Shown: positions 50,147 through 60,480 of the stretch, in pieces
How positions within the stretch are numbered: position 1 is the first letter of the stretch
How the letters are laid out: each line of letters starts with the position of its first letter
Assembly: GCF_029030725.1 (NCBI RefSeq)
Contig: NZ_CP113162.1
Span: 990,501 to 1,054,500 of the forward strand
DNA length: 64,000 nt
Direction of reading: 5' to 3'
Source: [Pseudomonas] carboxydohydrogena
GTDB lineage: Bacteria > Pseudomonadota > Alphaproteobacteria > Rhizobiales > Xanthobacteraceae
Program-made: the position numbers and the translations under genes
Notes under the pieces: model-generated
The model's input: only the letters and a program-made list of their open reading frames with translations
The model's database searches: none
Told to the model about the DNA's origin: nothing

Positions 50147-52639
50147 TCAGGCCGACTTCACGAAGCTGTCGATCACCTTCTTCTCGCCTGCCTTGTCGAA
50201 GACGATGGTGAGCTTGTTGCCGTCGACGCGGGCGACGCGGCCATAGCCGAATTTCTCATGAAAGACGCGCTCGCCGGTGCCGAATTCGGATTCGCCGCCG
50301 GTCGATTTCGCAACCAGCTCGCCCTCGATGGTGAGCTGCTTGCGCCCGCGCCCGCCCGCATTGTATCGCGCGCCGGTTTCGTTGAAGCCGCCGCCACGCC
50401 CGCGATTGGATTGCGCGCGCTGCCAGCCCGGCGTCGAATAGCCGGAGCCGAACGATTCCACGCTGTCGAAGCGTGATGAGCCGAAGCCGCCCGCGCCGCC
50501 CCATCCGGAGCCGCCCTTGGATTCGGTAATCTCGACATGATCCGCCGGCAGTTCGTCGAGGAAGCGCGAGGGGATCGTGGTGGTCCATGAGCCATGGATA
50601 CGGCGGTTGGTGGCGAAATAGATTTTCGCCCGCCTGCGCGCGCGGGTGACGCCGACATGCGCAAGGCGGCGTTCTTCCTCCAGCCCCGCACGGCCCTGTT
50701 CGTCGAGCGCGCGCTGGTGCGGAAACAGCCCTTCTTCCCAGCCGGGCAGGAACACGTTGTCGAATTCGAGGCCCTTGGCGGAATGCAGCGTCATCACCGA
50801 CACCGCGTCTTCGTCAGCACCGCCCTCGCGGTCCATCACCAGCGAGATGTGTTCGAGGAAGCCGTGCAGGTTCTCGAATTCCTCCATCGAGCGCACGAGT
50901 TCTTTCAGGTTTTCGAGGCGGCCCGCCGCGTCCGCAGAGCGATCCTTCTGCCACATCTCGGTATAGCCGGATTCATCCAGCACGATCTCGGCCAGTTCCG
51001 TGTGCGGCATGACCTCGCGCTGCGCGCTCCAGCGGTCGAAGCTGGCGATGAGATCGCGCAGGCTGCCGCGCGCCTTGGGCTTGAGTTCGTCGGTCTCGAT
51101 GACGGCGCGCGCGGCTTCGGTCAGCGGAATGCGGCGCTTGCGGGCGATGTCGTGCAGCAGTTGCACGGTGGCGTCGCCCAGTCCGCGCTTCGGCGTATTG
51201 ACGATGCGCTCGAAGGCGAGATCGTCGGCGGGCGAATTGATGACGCGCAGGTAGGCCAGCGCATCGCGGATTTCGGCGCGCTCGTAGAAGCGCGGGCCGC
51301 CGATCACGCGATAGGGCAGGCCGAGCGTGACGAAACGGTCTTCAAACTCGCGCATCTGGAACGAGGCTCGCACCAGAATGGCGATCTCGTTGAGCTTTTG
51401 CCCGGCGCGCTGGAATTGTTCGATCTCCTCGCCGATCGAGCGGGCTTCCTCTTCCGAATCCCATGAACCGGTGACGGTGACCTTCTCGCCATCGACATCC
51501 TCTGTGCGCAGCGTCTTGCCGAGGCGGCCTTCATTATGCGCGATGAGATGCGAGGCGGCAGCGAGGATGTGGCCGGTCGAGCGATAGTTGCGCTCCAGCC
51601 GCACGACTTTCGCGCCGGGGAAGTCGTGCTCGAAGCGCAGGATGTTGTCCACCTCCGCGCCGCGCCAGCCATAGATCGACTGGTCGTCGTCGCCGACGCA
51701 GCAGATGTTTTTCGGCTTCGTCATTCCGGGATGCGCCGCAGGCGCAGACCCGGAATCCAGAAGTTGTTGTCCAGCAGATTCCGGGTTCGCACCTTCGGTG
51801 CGCCCCGGAATGACGGGGGACTGCGACGGCGCCTGCGCCAGCAGCCGCAGCCAGAGATATTGCGCGACGTTGGTGTCCTGATATTCGTCCACCAGAATGT
51901 ATCTGAAGCGGTGCTGGTATTGCCGCAGCACGTCCGGATGCTCGCGGAAGATGCGGATGTTCTCCAGGAGCAGGTCGCCGAAATCGGCGGCGTTGAGAAT
52001 CTTCAGTCGCTCCTGATAGGCGGTGTAGAGCTTGCCACCCTTGCCGTTGCCGAAAATCGAGGCTTCGCCGGACGGCACCTGCGACGGCGTGAGGCCGCGG
52101 TTCTTCCAGCCGTCGATCAGCCCGGCCAGCATCCGCGCGGGCCAGCGCTTGTCGTCGATGCCTTCGGCTTGCAGCAATTGTTTCAGCAGGCGGATCTGGT
52201 CGTCGACATCGAGCACGGTGAAGTTCGACTTCAACTGCGCGAGTTCGGCATGCACGCGCAGGATGCGCCCGGCGATGGCATGGAAGGTGCCGAGCCATGG
52301 CATGCCTTCGACCGTCTGGCCGAGCATCTCGCCGAGCCGGTGCTTCATTTCGCGCGCGGCCTTGTTGGTGAAGGTCACCGACAGGATTTCGAACGGCCGG
52401 GCGCGGCCCTGACTGAGGATGTGGGCGATGCGCGAGGTGAGCACGCGGGTCTTGCCGGTGCCCGCACCTGCCAGCACCAGCACGGGGCCGTCCAGCGTTT
52501 CGACCGCCTCGCGCTGCTCCGGATTGAGCGCGCTCAGATATTGCGGAGCCGCCGCCGCGCGGGCGCGCGCGGCAATGCCGCCAGCGGCGGGCTGGTGGAC
52601 GGGAGCGTCGGCAAAAGGTCGGCGGACAGGTTCGGTCAT
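50147..52639 (-). CDS. uvrD: ATP-dependent DNA helicase UvrD/PcrA with in-frame repeat insertion
   Basis: This SF1 3'-5' helicase of 830 residues acts in nucleotide excision and mismatch repair. Visible motifs are LSALNPEQREAVE, Walker A LAGAGTGKTRVLTSRI (about 55-70), VTFTNKAAREMK, motif II LVDEYQDTN, motif III GDDDQSIYGWRGAEV, RLERNYRST and VSVMTLHSAKGLEFD, with a C-terminal region ending in a Tudor-like domain. Between motifs II and III about 32-40 residues (SPVIPGRTEGANPES to HPGMT) are encoded by a palindromic repeat and keep the frame. ATG 52639 is preferred over 52666. Confidence 0.95.
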   Translation of the reverse strand: MTEPVRRPFADAPVHQPAAGGIAARARAAAAPQYLSALNPEQREAVETLDGPVLVLAGAGTGKTRVLTSRIAHILSQGRARPFEILSVTFTNKAAREMKHRLGEMLGQTVEGMPWLGTFHAIAGRILRVHAELAQLKSNFTVLDVDDQIRLLKQLLQAEGIDDKRWPARMLAGLIDGWKNRGLTPSQVPSGEASIFGNGKGGKLYTAYQERLKILNAADFGDLLLENIRIFREHPDVLRQYQHRFRYILVDEYQDTNVAQYLWLRLLAQAPSQSPVIPGRTEGANPESAGQQLLDSGSAPAAHPGMTKPKNICCVGDDDQSIYGWRGAEVDNILRFEHDFPGAKVVRLERNYRSTGHILAAASHLIAHNEGRLGKTLRTEDVDGEKVTVTGSWDSEEEARSIGEEIEQFQRAGQKLNEIAILVRASFQMREFEDRFVTLGLPYRVIGGPRFYERAEIRDALAYLRVINSPADDLAFERIVNTPKRGLGDATVQLLHDIARKRRIPLTEAARAVIETDELKPKARGSLRDLIASFDRWSAQREVMPHTELAEIVLDESGYTEMWQKDRSADAAGRLENLKELVRSMEEFENLHGFLEHISLVMDREGGADEDAVSVMTLHSAKGLEFDNVFLPGWEEGLFPHQRALDEQGRAGLEEERRLAHVGVTRARRRAKIYFATNRRIHGSWTTTIPSRFLDELPADHVEITESKGGSGWGGAGGFGSSRFDSVESFGSGYSTPGWQRAQSNRGRGGGFNETGARYNAGGRGRKQLTIEGELVAKSTGGESEFGTGERVFHEKFGYGRVARVDGNKLTIVFDKAGEKKVIDSFVKSA
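51720..51814. repeat. Palindromic repeat element inside uvrD
   Basis: Two 38-base arms (51720-51757 and 51777-51814), inverted around a 19-base loop, match at about 80 percent or more. Each begins GTCATTCCGGG and ends CCCGGAATC, and each contains its own smaller hairpin. The form resembles the dispersed GTCATTCCGGG...CCCGGAATC element of Bradyrhizobiaceae genomes (recalled, not searched). It encodes part of UvrD in frame. Confidence 0.8.
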
Positions 52640-52895
52640 GCGAATCGATTCAGCCCACGATGGCACCGCGGGAGCACGAAAGGGAGCCTTCTTTATCAGG
52701 GATATGTCCAGATATAGGCGTTCCGCGCGGCCGCGTACAGACCGCGGCGGGATGCCGTGCCGGGACGGTTTTGTTCCCCGAAAATCTCATTTTTTAGCGG
52801 TTTTCGGGGCCGCTGCCGCCCGGAACTTTCAAATCCCTCCCGGATTGGTTCTGCAAAGAAGCAATGACTTCTGACCGGAGACAAAGGAGATTGCC
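52640..52895. promoter_or_regulatory. Divergent region uvrD / DUF1328 gene
   Basis: No gene is visible. It contains a 9-bp perfect stem (CCCCGAAAA, 52776-52784, with TTTTCGGGG, 52801-52809) and a possible GGAAC-N18-TT stress promoter at 52822-52846 about 50 bases before the small gene. Confidence 0.4.
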
Positions 52896-53072
52896 ATGTT
52901 GAGCTGGGTTGTGACGTTTCTCATCATCGCGCTGGTGGCCGGCCTTCTCGGCTTCGGCGGCATTGCAGGCGCGTCGATCGAAATCGCCAAGATCGTGTTC
53001 TTCGTCGCGATCGTGCTGTTCGCGGTTTCGGCACTGATAGGCTTGATGCGTGGCGGACGCCCGACGGTGTAG
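52896..53072 (+). CDS. DUF1328 small membrane protein, 58 aa
   Basis: Two hydrophobic segments ([20 protein letters not shown] and [18 protein letters not shown]) around AGASIEIAK with a basic GGRP tail match DUF1328, a small inner-membrane family often stress-induced in proteobacteria. An AAAGGAG ribosome-binding site lies about 7 bases before the ATG. The molecular role is unknown. It is followed by a strong terminator and so is a single-gene unit. Confidence 0.85.
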   Translation: MLSWVVTFLIIALVAGLLGFGGIAGASIEIAKIVFFVAIVLFAVSALIGLMRGGRPTV

Positions 53073-53111
53073 CGTAAGCATCAAGGCATAATTCGAGAGA
53101 GTGGAGTGGTG

Positions 53112-53140
53112 AACCGGCCGGTCAGCTTGACCGGCCGGTT
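53112..53140 (+). terminator. Rho-independent terminator after DUF1328 gene
   Basis: AACCGGCCGGTCA and TGACCGGCCGGTT form a perfect 13-bp stem with a GCT loop, followed by TTCGTTT. Confidence 0.88.
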
Positions 53141-53182
53141 TTCGTTTGCGACGGTTGCGCACTCTCTTGCAGGACGCTTGCC

Positions 53183-54592
53183 TTGACCACCACGACGGCA
53201 TCGCGGCTTTCGCCGCAGACCCTGAGCAACGCGTTTGAAGCTCTCGCCACGCGCTTCAAGCGTGATTTCCTCACCGCGCAGGCCCAGCGCGAGCAGCATG
53301 CTCACACCACCACATGGATCGCGCCGCAACCGCCCGACGCCGTGGTGCTGGCGCGCAGCGTGGCCGACATTCAGGACGCGGTACGCATTTGCGCGCGTTA
53401 CCATGTGCCGATCATCCCGTTCGGCGCGGGCACCTCGCTGGAAGGGCAGGTCAACGCGCCATCGGGCGGCGTCTGCCTCGACCTGCGCGAGATGAACCGC
53501 GTCCTTGCCGTGCACGCCGAGGACCTCGACTGCGTGATCGAGCCCGGCATCACCCGCAAGACGCTCAATGAACATCTGCGCGATCAGGGGCTGTTCTTCC
53601 CGATCGATCCCGGCGCGGATGCGACGCTCGGCGGCATGGCCTCGACGCGTGCTTCCGGCACCAATGCCGTGCGCTACGGCACCATGCGCGACAACGTGCT
53701 GGCGCTGAAGGTCGTGCGTGGCGACGGCGAGATCGTCACCACCGGTACGCGGGCGAAGAAATCCTCGGCCGGATACGACCTCACCCACCTGTTCATCGGC
53801 GCGGAAGGCACGCTGGGCATTATTGCCGAGATGACGATGCGGCTGCGCGGCATTCCGCAGAGCATCGCGGCAGGTTCCTGTTCGTTCGGCAGCGTCAAGG
53901 GCGCGTGCGATGCCACCATTCTGGCGATCCAGACCGGCATTCCGCTGGCGCGGATCGAACTTCTCAATGCCGCGCAGGTTGCCGCCTGCAACGCCTATTC
54001 GAAACTGAATTTGCCGTTGACCCCGCTATTGTTGCTGGAATTCCACGGCAGCGAGGCGGACGTCGCCGAACAGTCGGCGGCATTCGCCGAGATCGCGAAG
54101 GATTGCGGCGGCAGCGCGTTCGAATGGACTACGCGCGCGGAGGATCGCACGAGGTTGTGGCAGGCGCGTCATGACGCCTATTGGGCGGCGGCGGCGATCC
54201 GTCCCGGTTCGCGGCCGATGTCAACGGATGTCTGCGTGCCGATCTCGCGTCTGGCCGATTGCGTGAGCGAAACCGAACAGGATATCGAAAAACTCAGGCT
54301 GATCGCGCCCATCGTCGGCCATGTCGGCGACGGTAATTTCCATTGTCTGATGCTGTGCGACGTCAACGACCCCGACGAACTGGCGCGCGGACAGGAATTC
54401 GTGCATCGCCTCGCGGATCGCGCGCACCGCATGGACGGCACCTGCACCGGCGAACACGGCATCGGGCAGGGCAAGCAGAAATACCTTGTTCCCGAACTGG
54501 GGCCCGAGGCCATCGAAGCGATGCGCGCGGTGAAGGCGGCACTCGATCCGCAAAACATCTTCAATCCGGGAAAGATCATTCCATCGGCGTGA
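53183..54592 (+). CDS. FAD-linked oxidase, D-lactate/glycolate dehydrogenase type
   Basis: This 469-residue flavoprotein has a PCMH/VAO-type FAD domain: PFGAGTSLEGQVNAPSGG, DPGADATLGGMASTRASGTNAVRYGTMRDNVL and LFIGAEGTLGIIAE. The C-terminal domain has GHVGDGNFHCLM and GTCTGEHGIGQGKQKYL, as in GlcD and D-lactate dehydrogenases (cytochrome). It oxidises a 2-hydroxy acid, with electrons passing to the respiratory chain. The substrate is unclear and glcE/glcF are absent here. The start seems to be TTG 53183, preceded by AGGACG. Confidence 0.88.
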   Translation: MTTTTASRLSPQTLSNAFEALATRFKRDFLTAQAQREQHAHTTTWIAPQPPDAVVLARSVADIQDAVRICARYHVPIIPFGAGTSLEGQVNAPSGGVCLDLREMNRVLAVHAEDLDCVIEPGITRKTLNEHLRDQGLFFPIDPGADATLGGMASTRASGTNAVRYGTMRDNVLALKVVRGDGEIVTTGTRAKKSSAGYDLTHLFIGAEGTLGIIAEMTMRLRGIPQSIAAGSCSFGSVKGACDATILAIQTGIPLARIELLNAAQVAACNAYSKLNLPLTPLLLLEFHGSEADVAEQSAAFAEIAKDCGGSAFEWTTRAEDRTRLWQARHDAYWAAAAIRPGSRPMSTDVCVPISRLADCVSETEQDIEKLRLIAPIVGHVGDGNFHCLMLCDVNDPDELARGQEFVHRLADRAHRMDGTCTGEHGIGQGKQKYLVPELGPEAIEAMRAVKAALDPQNIFNPGKIIPSA

Positions 54593-54689
54593 GTCCTTTT
54601 GCGGCGTTGTGAGTCCGCCACACTTTTCTCTATGATGGCGCTGGCTCAGGCGCGGCGGGGTGGCCGCGCCATTTTCCGCGGGGTTCACG

Positions 54690-57626
54690 TTGCAGACGAC
54701 GCTGCTCGGATTGGCGATCGCCGCCATCATGGCGCTGGTTGCGGCGCTGGCGGCGCCGCTGTTCGTCGATTGGAATAAGTACAAGCCGCAATTCGAGGCG
54801 GAGGCGTCGCGCGTGGTCGGCGCGCCGGTGCGTGTCGAGGGGGCGCTGGATGCGCGTCTCTTGCCCGCGCCGATCCTGCGGCTGCACAAGCTCTCGGTCG
54901 GCGGTTCGAGGGACGTGACGAAGCTGCGCGCCGACAAGCTCGATGTCGAGTTCAGCCTCGGCTCGCTGCTCCGCGGCGAATGGCGGGCGACGCAACTGGC
55001 GCTGGATGGCCTCGCGCTCGATATCGGTCTCGATAAAGAGGGACGCATCATCGCCCCGTCGAAGGGCGAATTCAATTTCGGCGCGCTGGCGATCGACAAG
55101 TTCGATCTGTCCGGCCGTGTCACGCTGCATGACGCGGCGAGCGGCTCCCAGATCGGACTCGATGGCTTGAAGTTCAGCGGCGATGTCCGCGCGCTCGGCG
55201 GCAATCTGCGCGGCGATGGCAGCTTCCTCCTGCGGGATAAACGTCAGCCGTTCCGGCTGGCCTTGTCGAAGGCGGGCGAGGGCGAGGCGACGCGGCTGCG
55301 GTTCGATCTTGATTCAGCGCAGGCCGGCGCGATGGCCTCGTCGCTGGATGGCGCGCTCAGCTTCGACAGGCGCGTCCCGCATTTCGAAGGCGCTCTGACG
55401 CTCGCGGCAGCCGGAGAGACGCCATGGCGGATCATGGCCCGCACCACGCTCGATCCGTCCGGTGCGGCGTTCACGCAAGGGGACGTTCTTTATGGGGCGG
55501 AGGCAACCGGGGTCAAGCTGTCGGGAGAGGGCACGCTGTCGTTCCGTCCCGCGAAGCTGGAGCTGAAGCTGTCAGCCGCCCAGCTCGATCTCGACCGCGC
55601 GCTAGGCGAGAGTAAGGCCGCGCAGGGCAGGACGCCTGCGGATTTTCTGGGGAACGCGCTGACGGCGCTGCCGGCCTTGCCATGGCCGTCGCGGATCGAG
55701 GCGACGGCGGATCGCGCCACGCTCGCCGGGCAGGCGCTGACAGCGCTCTCCGCAACTTTGGAAGGTTTGAAAGATTCCTGGGCGATTCAGAAACTCGCAT
55801 TCAGCGGACCCGGCGACGCGCGTCTCGCTTTGAGTGGCCGCACGGCGCGCGACAAGGAGGGCGAGGATTTTTCCGGCTCGCTCGATGTCAAAACCGGCGA
55901 TGCGCAGGGTTTCGCCGACTGGGCGTTCGGTAAGTCCGATGCGGTGCGTGGCGCGCGGACGCCGCTTCATCTTGCCGCGACGATGACGCTCGGCAAGGAG
56001 CGTCTTATGCTCGACGAAATGACGCTTGATCTTGGCGGCAATCAGCTTGCGGGCCGTATCGCGCGCATTGGCAAGAAGATCGACGCCACGTTGCGTTCGC
56101 AGCAGGTGGATTTCGACGGCCTCGCCGATGTGACGCGCCGGGTCATCGCGTGGCGGGAGAAAGGCGGCTTCGAAACGCGTCTTGATCTGGATCTCGCCAA
56201 GACAAAAATTCTCGGACACGAGATTGCGCCGTTGCAGGCAAGCCTGACATCCGTCGCGGATCAACCGAACAAGCGGATGTTCGATCTCAAGGTTCGCCAC
56301 GCGGCGCTTGCGCCGTGGCTGAAGCCGCAGCAGGCCGTCAGCGATCTCTCGTCGCGTCTTGTCGTGACCGACGATGCAGTCGCGCTGGAGAATTTCTTCG
56401 GCAAGCTCGGCGCAGCCCTGCTGAAGGGAAATCTCTCTTTGTCGCGTCAGGGAGAGCAAAATCTCACCGGCAACATCGAGACGGATGCGCTCGACGTGCA
56501 AGGGCTGACGGCCCTGATGCTCGGTGCCGACGATCGCGCGGCGACGGATCCGCTTGCGCAAGGCTTGATCGGCTGGCGCGGGTCGGTGGCCGTGAAAGCA
56601 GAGAAAGCAATCCTGCCCGGCGGCATGGAAGCGGCAGCGATCAGTGGCTCGATGCAGGGAGACGGTTCGTCGGTCTCTTTTGACAATGTAAAAGGAACGG
56701 TCGGCGGCGGTGCGGCGACGCTTTCTGCTGCGGTTAAGCGCGGCGCATCGGATACCGCCATCGATGCCAGCTTCAAGCTGGACAATGCCGATGCGCCAGC
56801 GCTGAAATTTCGCGGGCTGCAATTGCCGCCCGGCAAGGCGTCGGTGCGGATGACGCTGGCGACGCGGGGGCGCAGCGCGGCTGCCTTACGCAACGCGCTC
56901 TCGGGCAACGGCGTATTGACCCTGACCGGCGCGCGGCTCCCCGCGCTCGACGTCGCCGCGTTCGATGCCGCGGAAAAGGCGTCGGACGATCCTGTCGCGA
57001 AGAACAGGATGGAATCGGTGGTCGCAACCGCGCTCGACCGCGCGCCGCTTGCGGTGGCCTCCGTGGATGTGCCGTTCGCCATCAAGGATGCGCGCGTGCA
57101 CGCCGATCCGACGGTTTTCCAGTCCGATGCGGCGCGCGCCACGATCTCGGGCAGCTACGATATTCCGGAAGACCAGGGCGATCTGAGGATCGGGCTGAAG
57201 CCGATATCCGGCGCGATGAAGGATGCGCCGGATATCCAGATTTTCCTGCGCGGCACGGCGGACAGCATTACCCGCGATGTCGATGTCGCGGCGCTGTCGT
57301 CCTGGCTGTCGTTGCGCGCCATCGAGCGGGAAACGCAGCGTCTCGACGCATTGGAGAAGCCGGGCGCATTGCCGCCGCCGAAGCCTGCGCCGGCCAGCAA
57401 TCCTCCGGTCGATTCCCTTGCGCAACCCGAGCAGGCGCTGCCGCCCGCCGAGGTGAGAATTCCGGGCGTCGATCCGCGCAAACGCAAGGCGGCGCCGCAT
57501 ATGCCGCGCGTGCATCTTCCACCGGCCGGGGCGCAGCTTTCTCCGCTGCCGCCGCCGATCGATATCAAGCCCGCGCCGGGCACGCCGCGGCCGCGCCGCT
57601 CTCCAGCGCCCGCCACGGCGTTCTAG
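54690..57626 (+). CDS. AsmA family protein
   Basis: This 978-residue protein starts QTTLLGLAIAAIMALVAALAAPLFVDWNKYKPQFEAEASRVVGAPVRVEG in form, the N-terminal membrane anchor and AsmA domain. Long repetitive beta-rich sequence follows, with a C-terminal AsmA_2-type region (about 660-880) and a Pro-rich tail. AsmA-like proteins bridge inner and outer membranes and carry lipids. The start is probably TTG 54690, judged from the family N-terminus; GTG 54660 would add ten residues. Confidence 0.85.
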   Translation: MQTTLLGLAIAAIMALVAALAAPLFVDWNKYKPQFEAEASRVVGAPVRVEGALDARLLPAPILRLHKLSVGGSRDVTKLRADKLDVEFSLGSLLRGEWRATQLALDGLALDIGLDKEGRIIAPSKGEFNFGALAIDKFDLSGRVTLHDAASGSQIGLDGLKFSGDVRALGGNLRGDGSFLLRDKRQPFRLALSKAGEGEATRLRFDLDSAQAGAMASSLDGALSFDRRVPHFEGALTLAAAGETPWRIMARTTLDPSGAAFTQGDVLYGAEATGVKLSGEGTLSFRPAKLELKLSAAQLDLDRALGESKAAQGRTPADFLGNALTALPALPWPSRIEATADRATLAGQALTALSATLEGLKDSWAIQKLAFSGPGDARLALSGRTARDKEGEDFSGSLDVKTGDAQGFADWAFGKSDAVRGARTPLHLAATMTLGKERLMLDEMTLDLGGNQLAGRIARIGKKIDATLRSQQVDFDGLADVTRRVIAWREKGGFETRLDLDLAKTKILGHEIAPLQASLTSVADQPNKRMFDLKVRHAALAPWLKPQQAVSDLSSRLVVTDDAVALENFFGKLGAALLKGNLSLSRQGEQNLTGNIETDALDVQGLTALMLGADDRAATDPLAQGLIGWRGSVAVKAEKAILPGGMEAAAISGSMQGDGSSVSFDNVKGTVGGGAATLSAAVKRGASDTAIDASFKLDNADAPALKFRGLQLPPGKASVRMTLATRGRSAAALRNALSGNGVLTLTGARLPALDVAAFDAAEKASDDPVAKNRMESVVATALDRAPLAVASVDVPFAIKDARVHADPTVFQSDAARATISGSYDIPEDQGDLRIGLKPISGAMKDAPDIQIFLRGTADSITRDVDVAALSSWLSLRAIERETQRLDALEKPGALPPPKPAPASNPPVDSLAQPEQALPPAEVRIPGVDPRKRKAAPHMPRVHLPPAGAQLSPLPPPIDIKPAPGTPRPRRSPAPATAF

Positions 57627-57648
57627 AATTGTTTGGGCTGAAAACGCT

Positions 57649-57969
57649 TCAATGCGCAGGTGTCAGTTTCGGCGAAGCCTGCCGTTCGCCGATGAACATC
57701 GTACCGATCGCGCGTTCGCGAAAGTAATCGAGCACGAACAGGCGGATCGCTGACGACAGATTGCTGGTCCGGCGATGCTGGTCGATGGCCGCGATCTGCA
57801 TCGACAGCGACAGGCCGCGCCGTGATGCGATGTCCTTCAGGCTCGACCAGAACGCATCTTCGAGACTGACGCTGGTCTTGTGTCCATCGACGACCACCGA
57901 CCGCTTGACCACGGCGAATTCCTTCACCGGGTCTGTGACCGGGGCTCTCACGTCACGCTGGCTGATCAT
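57649..57969 (-). CDS. Ribbon-helix-helix (RHH_4) domain protein, paralogue 2
   Basis: This 106-residue protein contains VVKRSVVVDGHKTSVSLEDAFWSSLKDIASRRGLS in shape, then NLSSAIRLFVLDYFRERA, a ribbon-helix-helix DNA-binding domain of the RHH_4 type. It is clearly paralogous to the gene at 58240-58530. ATG 57969 with AAGGAG 8 bases upstream is chosen over 58059. It might be a regulator; the target is unknown. Confidence 0.8.
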   Translation of the reverse strand: MISQRDVRAPVTDPVKEFAVVKRSVVVDGHKTSVSLEDAFWSSLKDIASRRGLSLSMQIAAIDQHRRTSNLSSAIRLFVLDYFRERAIGTMFIGERQASPKLTPAH

Positions 57970-58239
57970 CGCCGTCACTCCTTCTGAGACGCGTGCGCGA
58001 GCGTTCGCCGGGCAAAGCCGTGCGGTTCTTCTCGCGGACTGCGAGGCGGATATTGTCACGATGGTGGATCGTCACGCGCGAACAACAGGGCGCCCGGGAC
58101 GATCATCCTGCCCCGGCGATCGTTCTCAATCGCCGAGACAGTTACATCGTACCCGATACAGGTTGCCGCCGATATTCGGTGAAAGCCTTAAGGGATGAGT
58201 CAGAATGTTGCGGAGGCGATCCGTAGATTCCCGCAGCGT

Positions 58240-58530
58240 TTACTCGGCGGCCTGAGAGTCCATCACGGACTCGCGCGTGGACTCATGCGCGACGTTCGGT
58301 TCGGAGGGACCGAGTGTCATCGAACGGTAATGATCGAGCACGAACAGGCGGATCGCCGAGGAGAGGTTGCCCTGTTTGCGCTGACCGTCGATCTCGCCGA
58401 CCAGTTCGGACAATGTCATGCCGCGCGCCGATGAGATTTCCTTCATGCCGTTCCAGAAGGCTTCTTCCAGGCTGACACTGGTCTTGTGTCCGGCAACAAC
58501 GATGGAGCGTTTAACGACAGGGGACTTCAT
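58240..58530 (-). CDS. Ribbon-helix-helix (RHH_4) domain protein, paralogue 1
   Basis: This 96-residue protein, VVKRSIVVAGHKTSVSLEEAFWNGMKEISSARGMTLSEL in shape followed by NLSSAIRLFVLDHYRS, has the RHH_4 domain shared with its neighbour. The C-terminal tail is acidic. It overlaps the DUF4169 gene by four bases (ATGA), so the two are translationally coupled. Such fumC-DUF4169-RHH arrangements are common in alphaproteobacteria (from general knowledge). Target DNA is unknown. Confidence 0.83.
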   Translation of the reverse strand: MKSPVVKRSIVVAGHKTSVSLEEAFWNGMKEISSARGMTLSELVGEIDGQRKQGNLSSAIRLFVLDHYRSMTLGPSEPNVAHESTRESVMDSQAAE

Positions 58531-58715
58531 GAAGACTTTCCGTCATCGCGTAGGTGTTGGTTGAGAAATGCCTCGGTGCGCTGTTCGAGTGCACGTTGAT
58601 TGGTCTTTTCGGCTTTTGTGAGCCCATGCTTTGCGCGCTGACTGCTTGCTTCCACATTGGCGCGCTGGCGTTCCTGACGCTTTTTGAACCTCTTTAAATT
58701 GATCAGATCGCCCAC
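58527..58715 (-). CDS. DUF4169 family protein, 62 aa
   Basis: The product, VGDLINLKRFKKRQERQRAN then SQRAKHGLTKAEKTNQRALEQRTEAFLNQHLRDD, is a highly charged, mostly helical peptide matching DUF4169. The start is GTG 58715, which gives the usual MGDLINLKR start; the open frame continues to 58844 but that extension is not family-like. It overlaps the RHH gene start. The function is unknown, but the conserved link to RHH and fumC suggests a common unit. Confidence 0.8.
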   Translation of the reverse strand: MGDLINLKRFKKRQERQRANVEASSQRAKHGLTKAEKTNQRALEQRTEAFLNQHLRDDGKSS

Positions 58716-58948
58716 AGGAATCTCGTTATTGCAGAAAACGAACCTGCCGGTCGCGGGTCGAACAGCATCAATATCAAAATCGCCAAGACCACAAGTCCCA
58801 CTGGCGAAAAGCTGCTCTGTCGCCGCTCCTAGCAAACACATCATAGGAGCGGTAGCTGCATAACGCTACGTCTTTAGACGAAAGAGTGATGAAACGCAGA
58901 AAGAAGGTACGAGGAGGTATTGTGTATGCCACGTACCACGCGTGTATT
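58716..58948. promoter_or_regulatory. Spacer between fumC and DUF4169 gene
   Basis: No gene is visible. It has lower GC than the surroundings and a perfect 9-bp stem-loop (58823-58852). It may hold a fumC terminator or a promoter for the DUF4169-RHH unit. Confidence 0.35.
58823..58852. promoter_or_regulatory. Stem-loop between fumC and DUF4169
   Basis: CCGCTCCTA and TAGGAGCGG enclose a 12-base loop. No T-run is present on either strand, so it is not a typical terminator. Confidence 0.45.
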
Positions 58949-60352
<1,404 letters not shown>

Positions 60353-60370
60353 GTTCGCCCTCATATCGAT

Positions 60371-60390
60371 CATGACGGCGCGCCGTCATG
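60371..60390. promoter_or_regulatory. 20-bp perfect palindrome upstream of fumC
   Basis: CATGACGGCG is followed directly by its exact complement CGCCGTCATG, 18 bases before the fumC start. The absence of a loop suggests a dimeric protein operator rather than an RNA hairpin. Confidence 0.5.
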
Positions 60391-60480
60391 TCGGGTCCGT
60401 CTTTCGGGCGCGAGTATGCCGAAAGCAGCCACGCGAAGCCATGCCGCACGGGCAGACGAGACTCTCGATTAGAGGAGTTA

